Shown here: positions 38,590 through 46,802 of the stretch, in pieces
Layout: every line of letters starts with the position of its first letter
Position numbering within the stretch: position 1 is the first letter of the stretch
Source of the DNA: an uncultured Rhodocyclaceae bacterium
Lineage (GTDB): Bacteria > Pseudomonadota > Gammaproteobacteria > Burkholderiales > Rhodocyclaceae
DNA length: 64,000 nt
Direction: 5' to 3'
Assembly (NCBI GenBank): GCA_907163075.1
Contig: CAJQTY010000003.1
Span: 362,637-426,636, forward strand
Notes under the pieces: model-generated
Told to the model about the DNA's origin: nothing
Database searches by the model: none
What the model saw: the letters and a program-made list of their open reading frames with translations, nothing else
Program-made: the position numbers and the translations under genes

Positions 38590-38977
38590 AAACGGCCGCC
38601 AGCGTTTACTACCGCGAGTGCGTGCCCCGCCAGCTCGCCGATGTGGTGTTGCGATCTTGATAACGCCTATTTGAAAGCTGCGCAGGTTCGGATTTATGCT
38701 GCGGAAAAGCGCTGCGCATTCTACCGCCGTGTTTGCGCTGGCTCCACTGCCGAATGCCGGAAGGCGCCTTCGGCTTTTCCGACCTACGCCAGACTCCGGG
38801 CGAACAAGTGCAGTGCCGTAGGGCGGATGAGCGTAGCGTCATCCGCCGAATGGGGCTTATACGGCGGAAGGCGCTGCGCTTTTCCGCCCTACACGCTGTT
38901 TGCATAAGCTCCAGACGGTATGCAACACGCCGCAAAAACGGGCATGAAACCCGTCACCGCCGACCCACCGGCGACCA
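38590..38977. repeat. Repeat-rich intergenic region with inverted family 2 core
   Basis: No gene is supported here. Bases 38818-38893 hold the palindromic GTAGGGCGGA core of the family 2 repeat in the opposite orientation to the copies at 22018 and 47697. Decayed relatives with GCGGAAAAGCGCTGCGC and GGAAGGCGCCTTC precede it from about 38700. No clean terminal repeats or target duplication were found, so this may be a compound or rearranged copy. Confidence 0.7.
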
Positions 38978-40489
38978 TCATTTCAGGTCGATAAGCTGGA
39001 CAGTGTTTCTTTCGAGCGAGGCCGACGAAAGGTAGCCATCGATTTCCGGATAGAGCGCGTTCAGCACCTCGACCAGTACGCGGCGCAGCACTTCAGCGCA
39101 TTCGCGTTCGCTGGCCGTGGCGTTGGCGTCGGCGGCGCCGACCGTCCATAGCGATTGAAGCCGGACGCGGTAGCGCTCGACCGCATCGCCGACGACCTTG
39201 CCCCAATGCGCGGGATCGTCCTTGCGCCGCCATTCACCCTGCCCGCGTCCAAAGTGCGCGATGGCCAGATAGAGCATCACCGATTTGACGAAAGCCTCGG
39301 TCAGTGACTCGGAACTCCAGCTGACGGCCTTCTTTCCCTTGTCGGCATGGATGTTGTAGCCCCTGGCCAGGGCGGTGGCGCCCAGGGCGCCCAGCACCGC
39401 GCCGACCAGCGCGCCGGTGCCCAGCGTCAATCCGCCCGCCAGCAGGTCGGCACCGAGTCCGGCAAGGGCTCCGGAAATCACGCCGCCGGCCAAGGCCGTG
39501 GTCGATTCGTCGACCGGCCCGTCAACGGAAAACTGCGTACCCGCCGTGCGCAGGATTTCCGCAGACGAAACGCCGCTCAGCCGATTGATCTCGATCAGCC
39601 GGCCGGTGAGCGCCTTCGTTTGTTCCATGTAGCGCTGCGCCATGGCTTCCATGGCCTGTTCGTGCGCCTGCATCTGCTCGGCCTTGCCCCACGGAATCTT
39701 TTTGCGGATCAGTTCGAAAATGTCCTTGAGGCGTCCAAACCGGCTTGTTTCGAGTTCAACACGATCGCGCGCGAGCGCCAGCAGATAAGCGGCGATGGCC
39801 GCTGTCGATGCGGCGAGGCGTTCACCGTGACCGGCCTGCACCGATTGCGCCAGCGTCTGGTACGCGGCACGCCTGTCTTCCGGGAGAACACGGCCGATCT
39901 CTTCGTAAAGCACCAGCTCCTGGACCCAGCAGCGGGTGAAGCTATCGAGCGCCAGCGTCTTGCTGACCACCGGGTAGTGCGCCAGAGCCTGGCGCCACTC
40001 GCCGATCTGCTGGCTTTCGTTCCCGGGCTGGTAGCCGCCGCCCTGGTTGAGAATGGCCAGCACCGGTTTGCCGATCCAGCCGAGCACCTCGAGTTCAGGC
40101 GCCACATAGACGGCATCGACCGGCCGCTCGACCGAATTGACCAGGTACAGGACGACCGCGGCGCGCTCGCGCAGGTCGAGAACGACGCGCTGGCCGCGCC
40201 ACAGGCGCGGGTTGCGGTAGCGGTCCCACAGCTCGCGGACGATCCAGGCCAGCCACCGGTATTTCAGCCGCAAGCGCCTGGCCAGGCGGAAGCTGTCGCC
40301 AAAGCCGGGCGTATCCCACAAGCGCAGCACGTTGCCGTCCTCGCCGGCGATCAGGTCGTAGGCGACCACGGCGCGGGTCACGTCGGGGGCATCAAGGATT
40401 TCGCCGACATCGCTGCCGAGCAGGGTGCGCACCAGCGTCGTCTTGCCGGCGTTGGTGTGCGACACCAGCATGATGTCGATGGCGCTCAT
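38978..40489 (-). CDS. DUF3482-type GTPase with membrane segment
   Basis: The 503-residue protein has an N-terminal GTPase domain. The P-loop reads SHTNAGKTTL without the usual first Gly, G3 reads WDTPGFGD and the G4 position reads LNQGGG rather than NKxD, so nucleotide specificity may be unusual. Residues around 340-390 form a glycine-zipper membrane segment (AGGVISGALAGLGADLLAGG and following), and the C-terminal part is helical. ATG 40489 has GGAGCG upstream; it lies inside the end of the DUF2868 gene by 20 bases. The two families are recurrent neighbours, probably forming one membrane-associated complex of unknown role. Confidence 0.85.
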   Translation of the reverse strand: MSAIDIMLVSHTNAGKTTLVRTLLGSDVGEILDAPDVTRAVVAYDLIAGEDGNVLRLWDTPGFGDSFRLARRLRLKYRWLAWIVRELWDRYRNPRLWRGQRVVLDLRERAAVVLYLVNSVERPVDAVYVAPELEVLGWIGKPVLAILNQGGGYQPGNESQQIGEWRQALAHYPVVSKTLALDSFTRCWVQELVLYEEIGRVLPEDRRAAYQTLAQSVQAGHGERLAASTAAIAAYLLALARDRVELETSRFGRLKDIFELIRKKIPWGKAEQMQAHEQAMEAMAQRYMEQTKALTGRLIEINRLSGVSSAEILRTAGTQFSVDGPVDESTTALAGGVISGALAGLGADLLAGGLTLGTGALVGAVLGALGATALARGYNIHADKGKKAVSWSSESLTEAFVKSVMLYLAIAHFGRGQGEWRRKDDPAHWGKVVGDAVERYRVRLQSLWTVGAADANATASERECAEVLRRVLVEVLNALYPEIDGYLSSASLERNTVQLIDLK

Positions 40490-40508
40490 CGGCGCTTCGC
40501 TCCGCTCT

Positions 40509-41966
40509 TCATTCCCAGGCATTGAGTCGTTTTTCCAGGTTCGCCATGGCCGTCTCGACATCGTCGGCGTTCGGCGCCGTCAGGTCAAGGAACAGCGGCG
40601 TACAGCGGAGCGCGTCGAGGACGCTTCGCCACTGCCGACAGCGCTGGTCGAAGCGCTCCGCGTCGCGCTCGGCGTAGGCGCCGGTATCGACGATCGGAAT
40701 CACCGGCGCCCGCCCATCGACGTCGTTCAGAATGCGTTTGAGAACCTGCCCGTGCGCATCCGCTTCGGCGGTCGCCGCCAGGTTGAAGATGACGAAGACG
40801 GCGATGTGCTGTTCGCTGCCCAGCGCGGCTTTCCAGTCTGCGCTGTCCTCGCCCATGATGACCGGCTGCTGGACGGAAATTGTCACCGCCAGGCCGTGGA
40901 TCCGTTCGAGCAGCCGGGCCAGGTTGTTCCTGACCTGCGCCGTCAGTTCGTAGCGGAACGGGATGGCCAGCACGGCGATGGCGCTGCCCCCGCGCACCGC
41001 GCGCAAGGTGGTGAAGTAGGCGTTATTGAGCGGCAGCGGAAAGGAGCGCTGCCGGCGCCAAATGGCGATGCGGTCGGCGGTGGCGAGCAGGAGGCGTGGC
41101 ACGATGATCCAGACCAGGATCGAGCCGCCATACAGATGAATCCAGCCGCTGGCGATTTCGCCCGCGCTCTCGGGGAAGCGGAGGCCGGCAACATGCCGGA
41201 CATCCGGGATCGGCATGTTCAGCAACAGCGCTCCGGGCGTCAGCAGCACGCTGGCGATGGCATGGATGCTGTCGGCCGAGAAGAAGGTGCTTTCCCAGCC
41301 GGCGCGATACTCCTTGAAGAAGCCGCGAACGTAGAGGCTGGCCAGTGCGCCGAGCGCAAAGCACAGTGCCGCCGAGTGCAAGACGTACTCGATGCGGTGC
41401 CGGTTCAGCGCGGCCGAGAGCGAATACCACGCGGACCTGAACTGGTCGACCCACGGCAGCCGATCCGCCGCCGGGAGAACGGGAGCCCCGCGCAGGCGCC
41501 ATTTCGCCAGCAGGTCGGTGAGCGGGCCAGCCGGCCGGCGTTTCGCCGCGAACAGGCCGGACAGCCAGCGGCCAAGGATCGCCAGGTAGATGGCCAGGTT
41601 CCAGAGAACCAGCCCGGCGAGCGGGTATTCGACGATGTTCACCCGGCGGTCCGCGGCAAAATGATCGGTAATGAAGCCGGTGGACAGGGCGGCGACAAGC
41701 AGCAGCCATCCGGCCAGCGCCGGCCAGCGCGACACCGGCGGATCGATCGCCGCCAGGCCAGCCCGGCGTCTGGCGATGGTCTCCAGCACCAGTTCCGCCC
41801 GGCGGGCGACAAACTGATCGAGCGCCGTTTTCGCGCCGACCAGTTCCGTCGTTGCCCGCGTCGCTTCCTTTGCGTCCGTGGCCGACCACAGCCCGCCATT
41901 GTCGCGCGCCTGCTCGATGGCCTTGACCAGCACGACCCTCTGCGCCTGCTGTTCAGTCAGCGACAT
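40509..41966 (-). CDS. DUF2868 domain membrane protein
   Basis: The 485-residue protein matches DUF2868. Four clear hydrophobic helices occur around residues 84-102, 117-135, 200-218 and 279-297, surrounded by polar regions; the C-terminal 180 residues look soluble and cytoplasmic. It overlaps the DUF3482 GTPase gene, indicating coupled expression. The pairing resembles in layout the E. coli YcjX/YcjF GTPase-membrane pair, but no sequence relation is claimed. Function is unknown. Confidence 0.83.
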   Translation of the reverse strand: MSLTEQQAQRVVLVKAIEQARDNGGLWSATDAKEATRATTELVGAKTALDQFVARRAELVLETIARRRAGLAAIDPPVSRWPALAGWLLLVAALSTGFITDHFAADRRVNIVEYPLAGLVLWNLAIYLAILGRWLSGLFAAKRRPAGPLTDLLAKWRLRGAPVLPAADRLPWVDQFRSAWYSLSAALNRHRIEYVLHSAALCFALGALASLYVRGFFKEYRAGWESTFFSADSIHAIASVLLTPGALLLNMPIPDVRHVAGLRFPESAGEIASGWIHLYGGSILVWIIVPRLLLATADRIAIWRRQRSFPLPLNNAYFTTLRAVRGGSAIAVLAIPFRYELTAQVRNNLARLLERIHGLAVTISVQQPVIMGEDSADWKAALGSEQHIAVFVIFNLAATAEADAHGQVLKRILNDVDGRAPVIPIVDTGAYAERDAERFDQRCRQWRSVLDALRCTPLFLDLTAPNADDVETAMANLEKRLNAWE

Positions 41967-42099
41967 AGGTAGGGCCTGTTATGGTCAGAATGCTGGGCAT
42001 GACGATTGCTCTTCGATCTTTAGGCTATTTGCATTCTGAGGCTGCAAATCGCCAATTTTAACCGAGTATTCTGAGCGTCAATAAAGCATTTCTGGAAGC

Positions 42100-42216
42100 T
42101 AGAGAGGCGCTGATTTATTCGTCACACCGGCGGAAGCCGGTGTCCAGCTCGTTGATTTTTATGGATTCTGGCGTTCGCCGGAATGACTATTTCTCATTTA
42201 ATCAGCGTTTCCCTAA
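42100..42216. repeat. MITE-like palindromic repeat, family 1, copy B
   Basis: This copy has left end AGAGAGGCGCTGATTTA and right end TTTAATCAGCGTTTCCCTAA. The inner palindromes CACCGGCGGAAGCCGGTG and TGGCGTTCGCCGGAATGAC are conserved. It separates the TIR-like gene from the DUF2868 gene and may mark one border of a transferred segment. Confidence 0.8.
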
Positions 42217-42262
42217 GTCACTAGGATTACCTTTGGACCCGGCGTTAGGCAGTATTCGCGAT

Positions 42263-43174
42263 CTACAGTGAGGTTTCGAGGAATCTTTTCAGGCGAGTTT
42301 CAAGTGGCGCAATGTTGGTTTTGTCCGCGAGTACCGCGTAGATGCTCCCGCCCAGATCAGCGGGCATTTTCGCGCCCGTTTCCCGGATAATCAAGACGCG
42401 ACCTCGACCCTTGGAATGCACAAAGAAGCCCGCTTCAAAAACAACATTGTCTCGTGGCGCCGCCTGGTCGCTTTCACCAGCAAGCGAGTCATCACGAGTA
42501 AACAAGAAAACTCCGCCAGTTGTGCGTCTCGCTGCTTCTTCAATCTCTTCAATTATTGTTCGCCCTTCGACAAAATCGACTTGCCAGTCAAGGACACTGG
42601 CCCCGATCTCTTTCTCTATGAATCGCTTGAGATTGAGAGCGGTACCTGTCGAGGTGCTACAGTAGCCAAGAAATACATCTCGCCTGTCTCGTACCTTGGC
42701 CAAAAACGCAGCAAGAGCGTTACTGAATTTGGGAGACTTTGCCCAGTCCGCGTCGGCGCCAAGTGGAAACGAGGTTATTAGATGGGTGCCACCTGGAAAA
42801 AACATTCCGCGGTCAGAGATCCCGTTTTCCGCCAACAATAGTGTTGGAAGTTCCTGCTCGACAGCAAGCGTTCCCTCGATGTGAGCATACTCAGTTGGCA
42901 ACCGAATCGGGCCATCATCCGTTGCGAGTTGATGGCGCGGTAGCCCGATGATGACCGCGCCCACGCACCGGCGCATAACTGCCGAACACTCGGCAAAACT
43001 CCAGTTTCGGCCATAAGTAAGGCTACCGGCCCGCGGCCGCTCGGAGTAGAAGATCTCGGGTACGTACCCGGCGTCGGTGATAGCGTCGATCAGCGCCCAC
43101 TTCAAGGCTGTCTGAGATTCCGATAGCCGACTGTCACCCGGTACGCTGATGTAGATACGTCGAAGTACTGGCAT
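42263..43174 (-). CDS. TIR-like (PF10137-type) nucleotide-binding protein with N-terminal deoxyribosyltransferase-like domain; candidate defence effector
   Basis: The 303-residue protein has two alpha/beta domains. Residues 1-150 start with RRIYISVPGD and contain CVGAVIIGLPR and LPTEYAHIEG, a layout like nucleoside deoxyribosyltransferase or TIR-type Rossmann folds. Residues 165-303 match the TIR-like domain of CAP12/Pycsar effectors: VFLGYCSTSTG, GRTIIEEIEEAA, VFLFTRDD, DNVVFEAGFFVHSKGRGRV and MPADLGG. Such domains degrade NAD in phage defence. ATG 43174 has GGAG eight bases upstream. Base composition is visibly lower in GC than its neighbours, which suggests transfer. No cyclase gene of the CBASS or Pycsar type is adjacent. 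Domain calls are by eye; NADase activity and a defence role are inferred. Confidence 0.75.
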   Translation of the reverse strand: MPVLRRIYISVPGDSRLSESQTALKWALIDAITDAGYVPEIFYSERPRAGSLTYGRNWSFAECSAVMRRCVGAVIIGLPRHQLATDDGPIRLPTEYAHIEGTLAVEQELPTLLLAENGISDRGMFFPGGTHLITSFPLGADADWAKSPKFSNALAAFLAKVRDRRDVFLGYCSTSTGTALNLKRFIEKEIGASVLDWQVDFVEGRTIIEEIEEAARRTTGGVFLFTRDDSLAGESDQAAPRDNVVFEAGFFVHSKGRGRVLIIRETGAKMPADLGGSIYAVLADKTNIAPLETRLKRFLETSL

Positions 43175-43323
43175 TTGGGGTCTCCGAGGACTAGCAGTCG
43201 CCGCTTGATACTGCCTAAGCTTCAGTGTGGCACCTAAGTGACGCAATAATTCCCGTCATGACGGAAAACATTGCTTCAATAGTGCTGTATAAATGCACAG
43301 CAAGCCGAAGGGTCAAAGACATT

Positions 43324-43614
43324 TCAGTTTTTCCTATTCGCGTTTTCATGTTTTCCTTTCCATTCAGAACCCAAAGTCTCTTTGTCCAGCCATTGGCGCA
43401 ACTTCGTTTTGCGGCTTGCCTTCCGGCCGCCCGCCATTGCCGGAATTGAATCGGATATTGGTTTATCGGTTCCGAAAGCAAATGTCGCCAACCCATTTGC
43501 ACCATGGCTGACTGCTTCCTGCCGGATGTGGTCTGGGGCAGGCACGATGCCACCGATCCTCACGAAAGTCGGCTGCTGACCGATTCGTTTGCCGTTGTGG
43601 AGCGCGACGTTCAA
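43324..43614 (-). CDS. Unidentified small open frame
   Basis: This 96-codon frame starts at TTG 43614, 27 bases after the photolyase stop, and ends 150 bases before the TIR-like gene on the same strand. The product is basic at its C-terminus (GRKASRKTKLRQW) with no recognised domain or signal. It may be a small gene in the same transferred island, a decayed fragment or chance. The rest of 43175-43640 holds nothing that I recognise. Confidence 0.3.
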   Translation of the reverse strand: MNVALHNGKRIGQQPTFVRIGGIVPAPDHIRQEAVSHGANGLATFAFGTDKPISDSIPAMAGGRKASRKTKLRQWLDKETLGSEWKGKHENANRKN

Positions 43615-43640
43615 GCCCCTGGCGCGATTGGGCAGGCCGC

Positions 43641-45181
43641 CTAAAAATCCTCGATCCCGGCCCGAATTTCATCCGCCCTGCCCTGCGCAGCATCCAAGGC
43701 CGCCGGGCTCATTTTGGCCAGCTGGCGATAGACCATTCCCAGCCTTGGGTTGGCCGACAGACGTTCGACATTGCGGGCGAAAAATCCCAGTAGAGCGCAT
43801 TGAACGGGCAGGCCCGCTCGCCGACGCGCGCTTTTTTGTCGTAATGGCAGCCCTTGCAGTAATCGCTCATGCGGTCGATGTAGGCGGCGCTCGACACGTA
43901 GGGCTTGGTCGCCAGCTTGCCACCGTCGGCGAACTGGCTCATGCCGACGGTGTTGGGCAGCTCGACCCATTCAAAGGCATCGATATAGACGCCGAGATAC
44001 CAGCCATGCACCGCCGCCGGATTCAGCCCGGCGAGCAGCGCGAAGTTGCCGATGACCATCAGGCGCTGAATGTGGTGGGCGTAGGCGTGTTCGAGCGACT
44101 GGCCGATGGCGTGCGCCAGGCAGCGCATTTTCGTCTCGCCGGTCCAGAACCAAGAAGGCAGCGGTCGTTGGTGATCGAAGCAGTTTTGCGCTTCGTATCC
44201 GGGCATGTTGGCCCAATACATGCCGCGTACAAACTCACGCCAGCCGAGAATCTGCCGGATAAAGCCTTCTGCCGCCGCCAGCGGCACGCGGCCGGACTCA
44301 TAAGCCTCGGCGGCCCTGGCGACAACCTCGCGCGGATTGAGCATCTTGGTGTTCAGCGCAAAGGAAAGCAGCGAGTGGAAGAGCCGCCAGGCGCGACAGG
44401 TCAGCGCATCCTGAAAATCGCCGAAATGCGGCAGGGCCTCGTCGATGAAATCGTCAAGCTGCTGCAAGGCTTCGGCCCGGTTCAGCGGCCACAAAAAGCG
44501 CTGTGCACCCGGTTCGCCAAAGCTGGCAATGCCGGCCTGCCGGATGCTTTGCCACAGCGCCGAATGATCGTGCTCACGGCGCCAGTCAGCCGGCTCGCGC
44601 GGCAGGCCGGGCCAGGGTTTGCGGTTGTCGTGATCGAAATTCCACTGGCCACCAAGCGGCTTGGCCGGGCCGGCCATCAACACGCCATGACGAATCCGCA
44701 TCTGCCGGTAAAAATGTTCCATCAGCCATTGTTTGCGCTCGGTGAAAAGCTGGGCGGCTTCGTCGCGTCGGGTATAGAAATGTTCGCTATCCACCATCCG
44801 GCCGGGGATGGCGAGCTGGCTGGTGAGGTGACAACAATACTCGGCCAGTTGCCGGTCGAGCCGCCATTCGTCGGGCGCCTGGTACTCGAAGGCGCTGGCC
44901 GAATATTGGGCGATCAGAACATCCAGATTGGCCGGTAGCGATTGGCGATTGGCCGGGTCGTCAATCGCCAGGTAATGCACGCGATGGCCCGCCAAACGGA
45001 GCTGCCGGGCGAAGTCGCGCATGGCGGCAAAGATGGCGATGATTTTCTGGGCGTGGTGCAGGACGTAATCGGTTTCCTGACGGATCTCCATCAGCACGTA
45101 AACCGCGTTGTCATCAGGCGCCGAGAACCAGCCATGTTCCGGATTGAGCTGGTCGCCAAGGATGAGGCGGAGCGTGGTCAT
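43641..45181 (-). pseudogene. FeS-BCP class (6-4) photolyase/cryptochrome, single C-terminal frameshift
   Basis: The protein is collinear with prokaryotic (6-4) photolyases of the PhrB/CryPro class (about 513 residues). MTTLRLILGDQL is the typical start. GFIRQILGWREFVRGMYW and MSDYCKGCHYDKK with ERACPFNALYWDF carry the FAD-binding region and cluster cysteines. At a run of five T on this strand (plus 43780-43784) the frame changes. The first frame runs to a stop at 43709, while the correct tail (NPRLGMVYRQL) continues in another frame to 43641. One extra T would repair it. It may be a sequencing error or real loss of the last 45 residues. ATG 45181 overlaps the DUF2256 stop as ATGA. Confidence 0.85.
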
Positions 45182-45327
45182 GATTTTTCCTGGCGATTTC
45201 GCCGGCAGCGCTCGGAGCAATACTTGACCTCCGCCCAGACTGCGGCCCATTTTTTACGCCAAAGATACGGTCGTCCGCAGGCAATGCAGATTTTGCTCGG
45301 CAGGTCGGATTTTTTCGAGGATCGCAT
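45178..45327 (-). CDS. DUF2256 small zinc-finger-like protein
   Basis: This 49-residue gene is easily missed. The protein reads MRSSKKSDLPSKICIACGRP, then Y, LWRKKWA and VKYCSERCRRNR. Two CxxC/CxxxC pairs suggest a zinc-binding knuckle. DUF2256 genes are typically found beside cryptochrome/photolyase genes, and here the stop overlaps the photolyase ATG by four bases. It starts 17 bases after the lipocalin stop, so blc, DUF2256 and the photolyase gene form one operon. Its biochemical role is unknown. Confidence 0.88.
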   Translation of the reverse strand: MRSSKKSDLPSKICIACGRPYLWRKKWAAVWAEVKYCSERCRRNRQEKS

Positions 45328-45344
45328 TCATAAATCCTGCTGAC

Positions 45345-45890
45345 TCAATTTGTATCGTCCCGCTTGTGCTCGACCCAGATCAGCTTGTCGGTGGCAAAGC
45401 CAAGTGCCCGGGCCTGATTGAGCAACTGCTCGCGCACCTCGGCCGACAATGTCTTGTCGCGGGCGAGAATCCACAAATAATCGCGATCCGGCCCGGCGAC
45501 GAGCGACCAGCGATAGTTCTGCTGATCGAGCGCAATCACGTGATAACCGCCGTAGAACGGGCCGAAGAACGACACCTTCAGCGACCCGGTATGGCTGTCG
45601 CCGATGAACAAGGCGCGGCCGATGGCCTCCTTCCACGCCTGACGCTGCGTGTCATAACCCCGGTTGATGACCTTGACGCTACCGTCGTCCTGCAACTGGT
45701 AGGTGGCATTGACGTCGCTCATGCCGCGCTCGAAGGAATGGTCGAGCCGGGCGATTTCATACCACTGTCCGAGGTAGCGATCGAGATCGAACGACGTCAC
45801 CGGACGCAGGCCTTCGGGAGGCGCGGTAGCGCAAGCAGCCAGTGTCAGGGCGAAAAACAGGGCGAGGATTGCAGAGCGGATTGACGACAT
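45345..45890 (-). CDS. blc: Outer-membrane lipocalin Blc
   Basis: This 181-residue bacterial lipocalin is a beta-barrel that binds lipids or lysophospholipids, often under envelope or oxidative stress. The N-terminus is a lipoprotein signal with lipobox LAAC (Cys at about residue 20). LDRYLGQWYEIARLDHSFERG is replaced here by its parts: GQWYEIARLDHSFERG is the family's first motif, and the middle NRGYDTQRQAWKEAIGRA and the end KLIWVEHK follow as expected. It leads an operon with DUF2256 and the photolyase gene, divergent from the SDR gene. Confidence 0.93.
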   Translation of the reverse strand: MSSIRSAILALFFALTLAACATAPPEGLRPVTSFDLDRYLGQWYEIARLDHSFERGMSDVNATYQLQDDGSVKVINRGYDTQRQAWKEAIGRALFIGDSHTGSLKVSFFGPFYGGYHVIALDQQNYRWSLVAGPDRDYLWILARDKTLSAEVREQLLNQARALGFATDKLIWVEHKRDDTN

Positions 45891-45925
45891 GGGCAGACTT
45901 TCGGAAGGCATTCAAGGAAAACTAC

Positions 45926-46006
45926 GGAACGACATGGACTTTATTTTGTCCTAGACATAACATCAGCACAATCGCAATAATAAGCTAATTCTGAGAAAAT
46001 CGTTCC
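45926..46006. promoter_or_regulatory. Divergent promoter region with inverted GGAACGA motifs and TGTCCTAGACA palindrome
   Basis: GGAACGA occurs at 45926-45932 and its complement TCGTTCC at 46000-46006, each facing the gene it would serve (SDR to the right, blc to the left). The palindrome TGTCCTAGACA lies at 45947-45957, 17 bases after the plus-strand GGAAC. GGAAC is the -35 element of many ECF sigma factors, with a GTC-containing -10 at this distance. A MerR-type or ECF-type light or stress control is inferred. Confidence 0.4.
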
Positions 46007-46056
46007 AATTAATATTTTTCGTTCAGGACGAAACACATACCAACCAAGGAGTCCGC

Positions 46057-46797
46057 ATGAACAAAATCGCACTGATCACCGGTGCCGCCGGCGGTGTCGG
46101 GCGTGCCGTGGTGGCTCGACTCGGCGCCCAGGGCTGGCAAGTGATTGTCACCAGCCGCAAGGCCGAAAACCTGACGTCAGCCTTCGGCGACCAGCACCTG
46201 CAAGTGGCTGCCGATTGCTCGACGGTGGCCGGTGCCCGGCAGATTCTGCAGGTAGCCAAAGACCACCAGAGGCTTCCCACCGCGCTCGCCCATTGCGTCG
46301 GCAATATTCGCCTCGGCGCCATGCACCGCATGAGCGAGGCGGATTTCAACGATTGCCTGAACGCCAATCTGATCAGCGCCTTCCACACGCTGTCTGCCTT
46401 CGTCGGCGCCCTGCGCGAAGCGCGCAGCCCCGGCGCGGCCGTGCTGGTTTCATCCGCCGCAGCGCGCATCGGCACGCCCAACCACGAAGCCGTCGCCGCC
46501 GCCAAGGCCGGGCTGGAGGGCCTGGTCCGTGGCGCCGCCGCAACTTATGCCGCCAACGGCATCCGCGTCAACGCCGTGGCGCCCGGCATCATGGAAACGC
46601 CCGCCTCGGCCGGCGTCATCGCCAGCCCGGCCGCTCGTGAAGGCGCTGCCCGGCAGTACCCGCTACCCGGCATCGGCTCGCCGGATGAACTGGCCGAGCT
46701 GATGGTCTGGCTGCTTTCCGAAGCAGCCGCCCGCGTCACCGGCCAGGTCTGGTCGCTCGATGGCGGATTCTCCAGCATCCGTCCCCTGGTCAAGTGA
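46057..46797 (+). CDS. SDR-family protein lacking the catalytic tyrosine
   Basis: The 246-residue protein has the SDR nucleotide-binding fold with TGAAGGVG near residue 8 and the C-terminal GQVWSLDGGFSS. The Ser is present in VLVSSAA, but the YxxxK motif reads VAAAK after PNHEA, so the catalytic Tyr is replaced. It may have altered chemistry or a binding role. It heads a plus-strand operon with DUF3429 and a small membrane protein, divergent from blc-DUF2256-photolyase. The start has a clear AAGGAG ribosome site. Confidence 0.88.
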   Translation: MNKIALITGAAGGVGRAVVARLGAQGWQVIVTSRKAENLTSAFGDQHLQVAADCSTVAGARQILQVAKDHQRLPTALAHCVGNIRLGAMHRMSEADFNDCLNANLISAFHTLSAFVGALREARSPGAAVLVSSAAARIGTPNHEAVAAAKAGLEGLVRGAAATYAANGIRVNAVAPGIMETPASAGVIASPAAREGAARQYPLPGIGSPDELAELMVWLLSEAAARVTGQVWSLDGGFSSIRPLVK

Positions 46798-46802
46798 GGT
46801 CC

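Noticed and set aside
40425-41972. 515-codon plus-strand frame
   Set aside because: It is antisense to the DUF2868 gene, which has membrane segments and a coupled neighbour.
42263-43640. Complete CBASS or Pycsar operon
   Set aside because: No nucleotide cyclase gene is next to the TIR-like gene; the neighbours are a DUF2868 gene and a photolyase.
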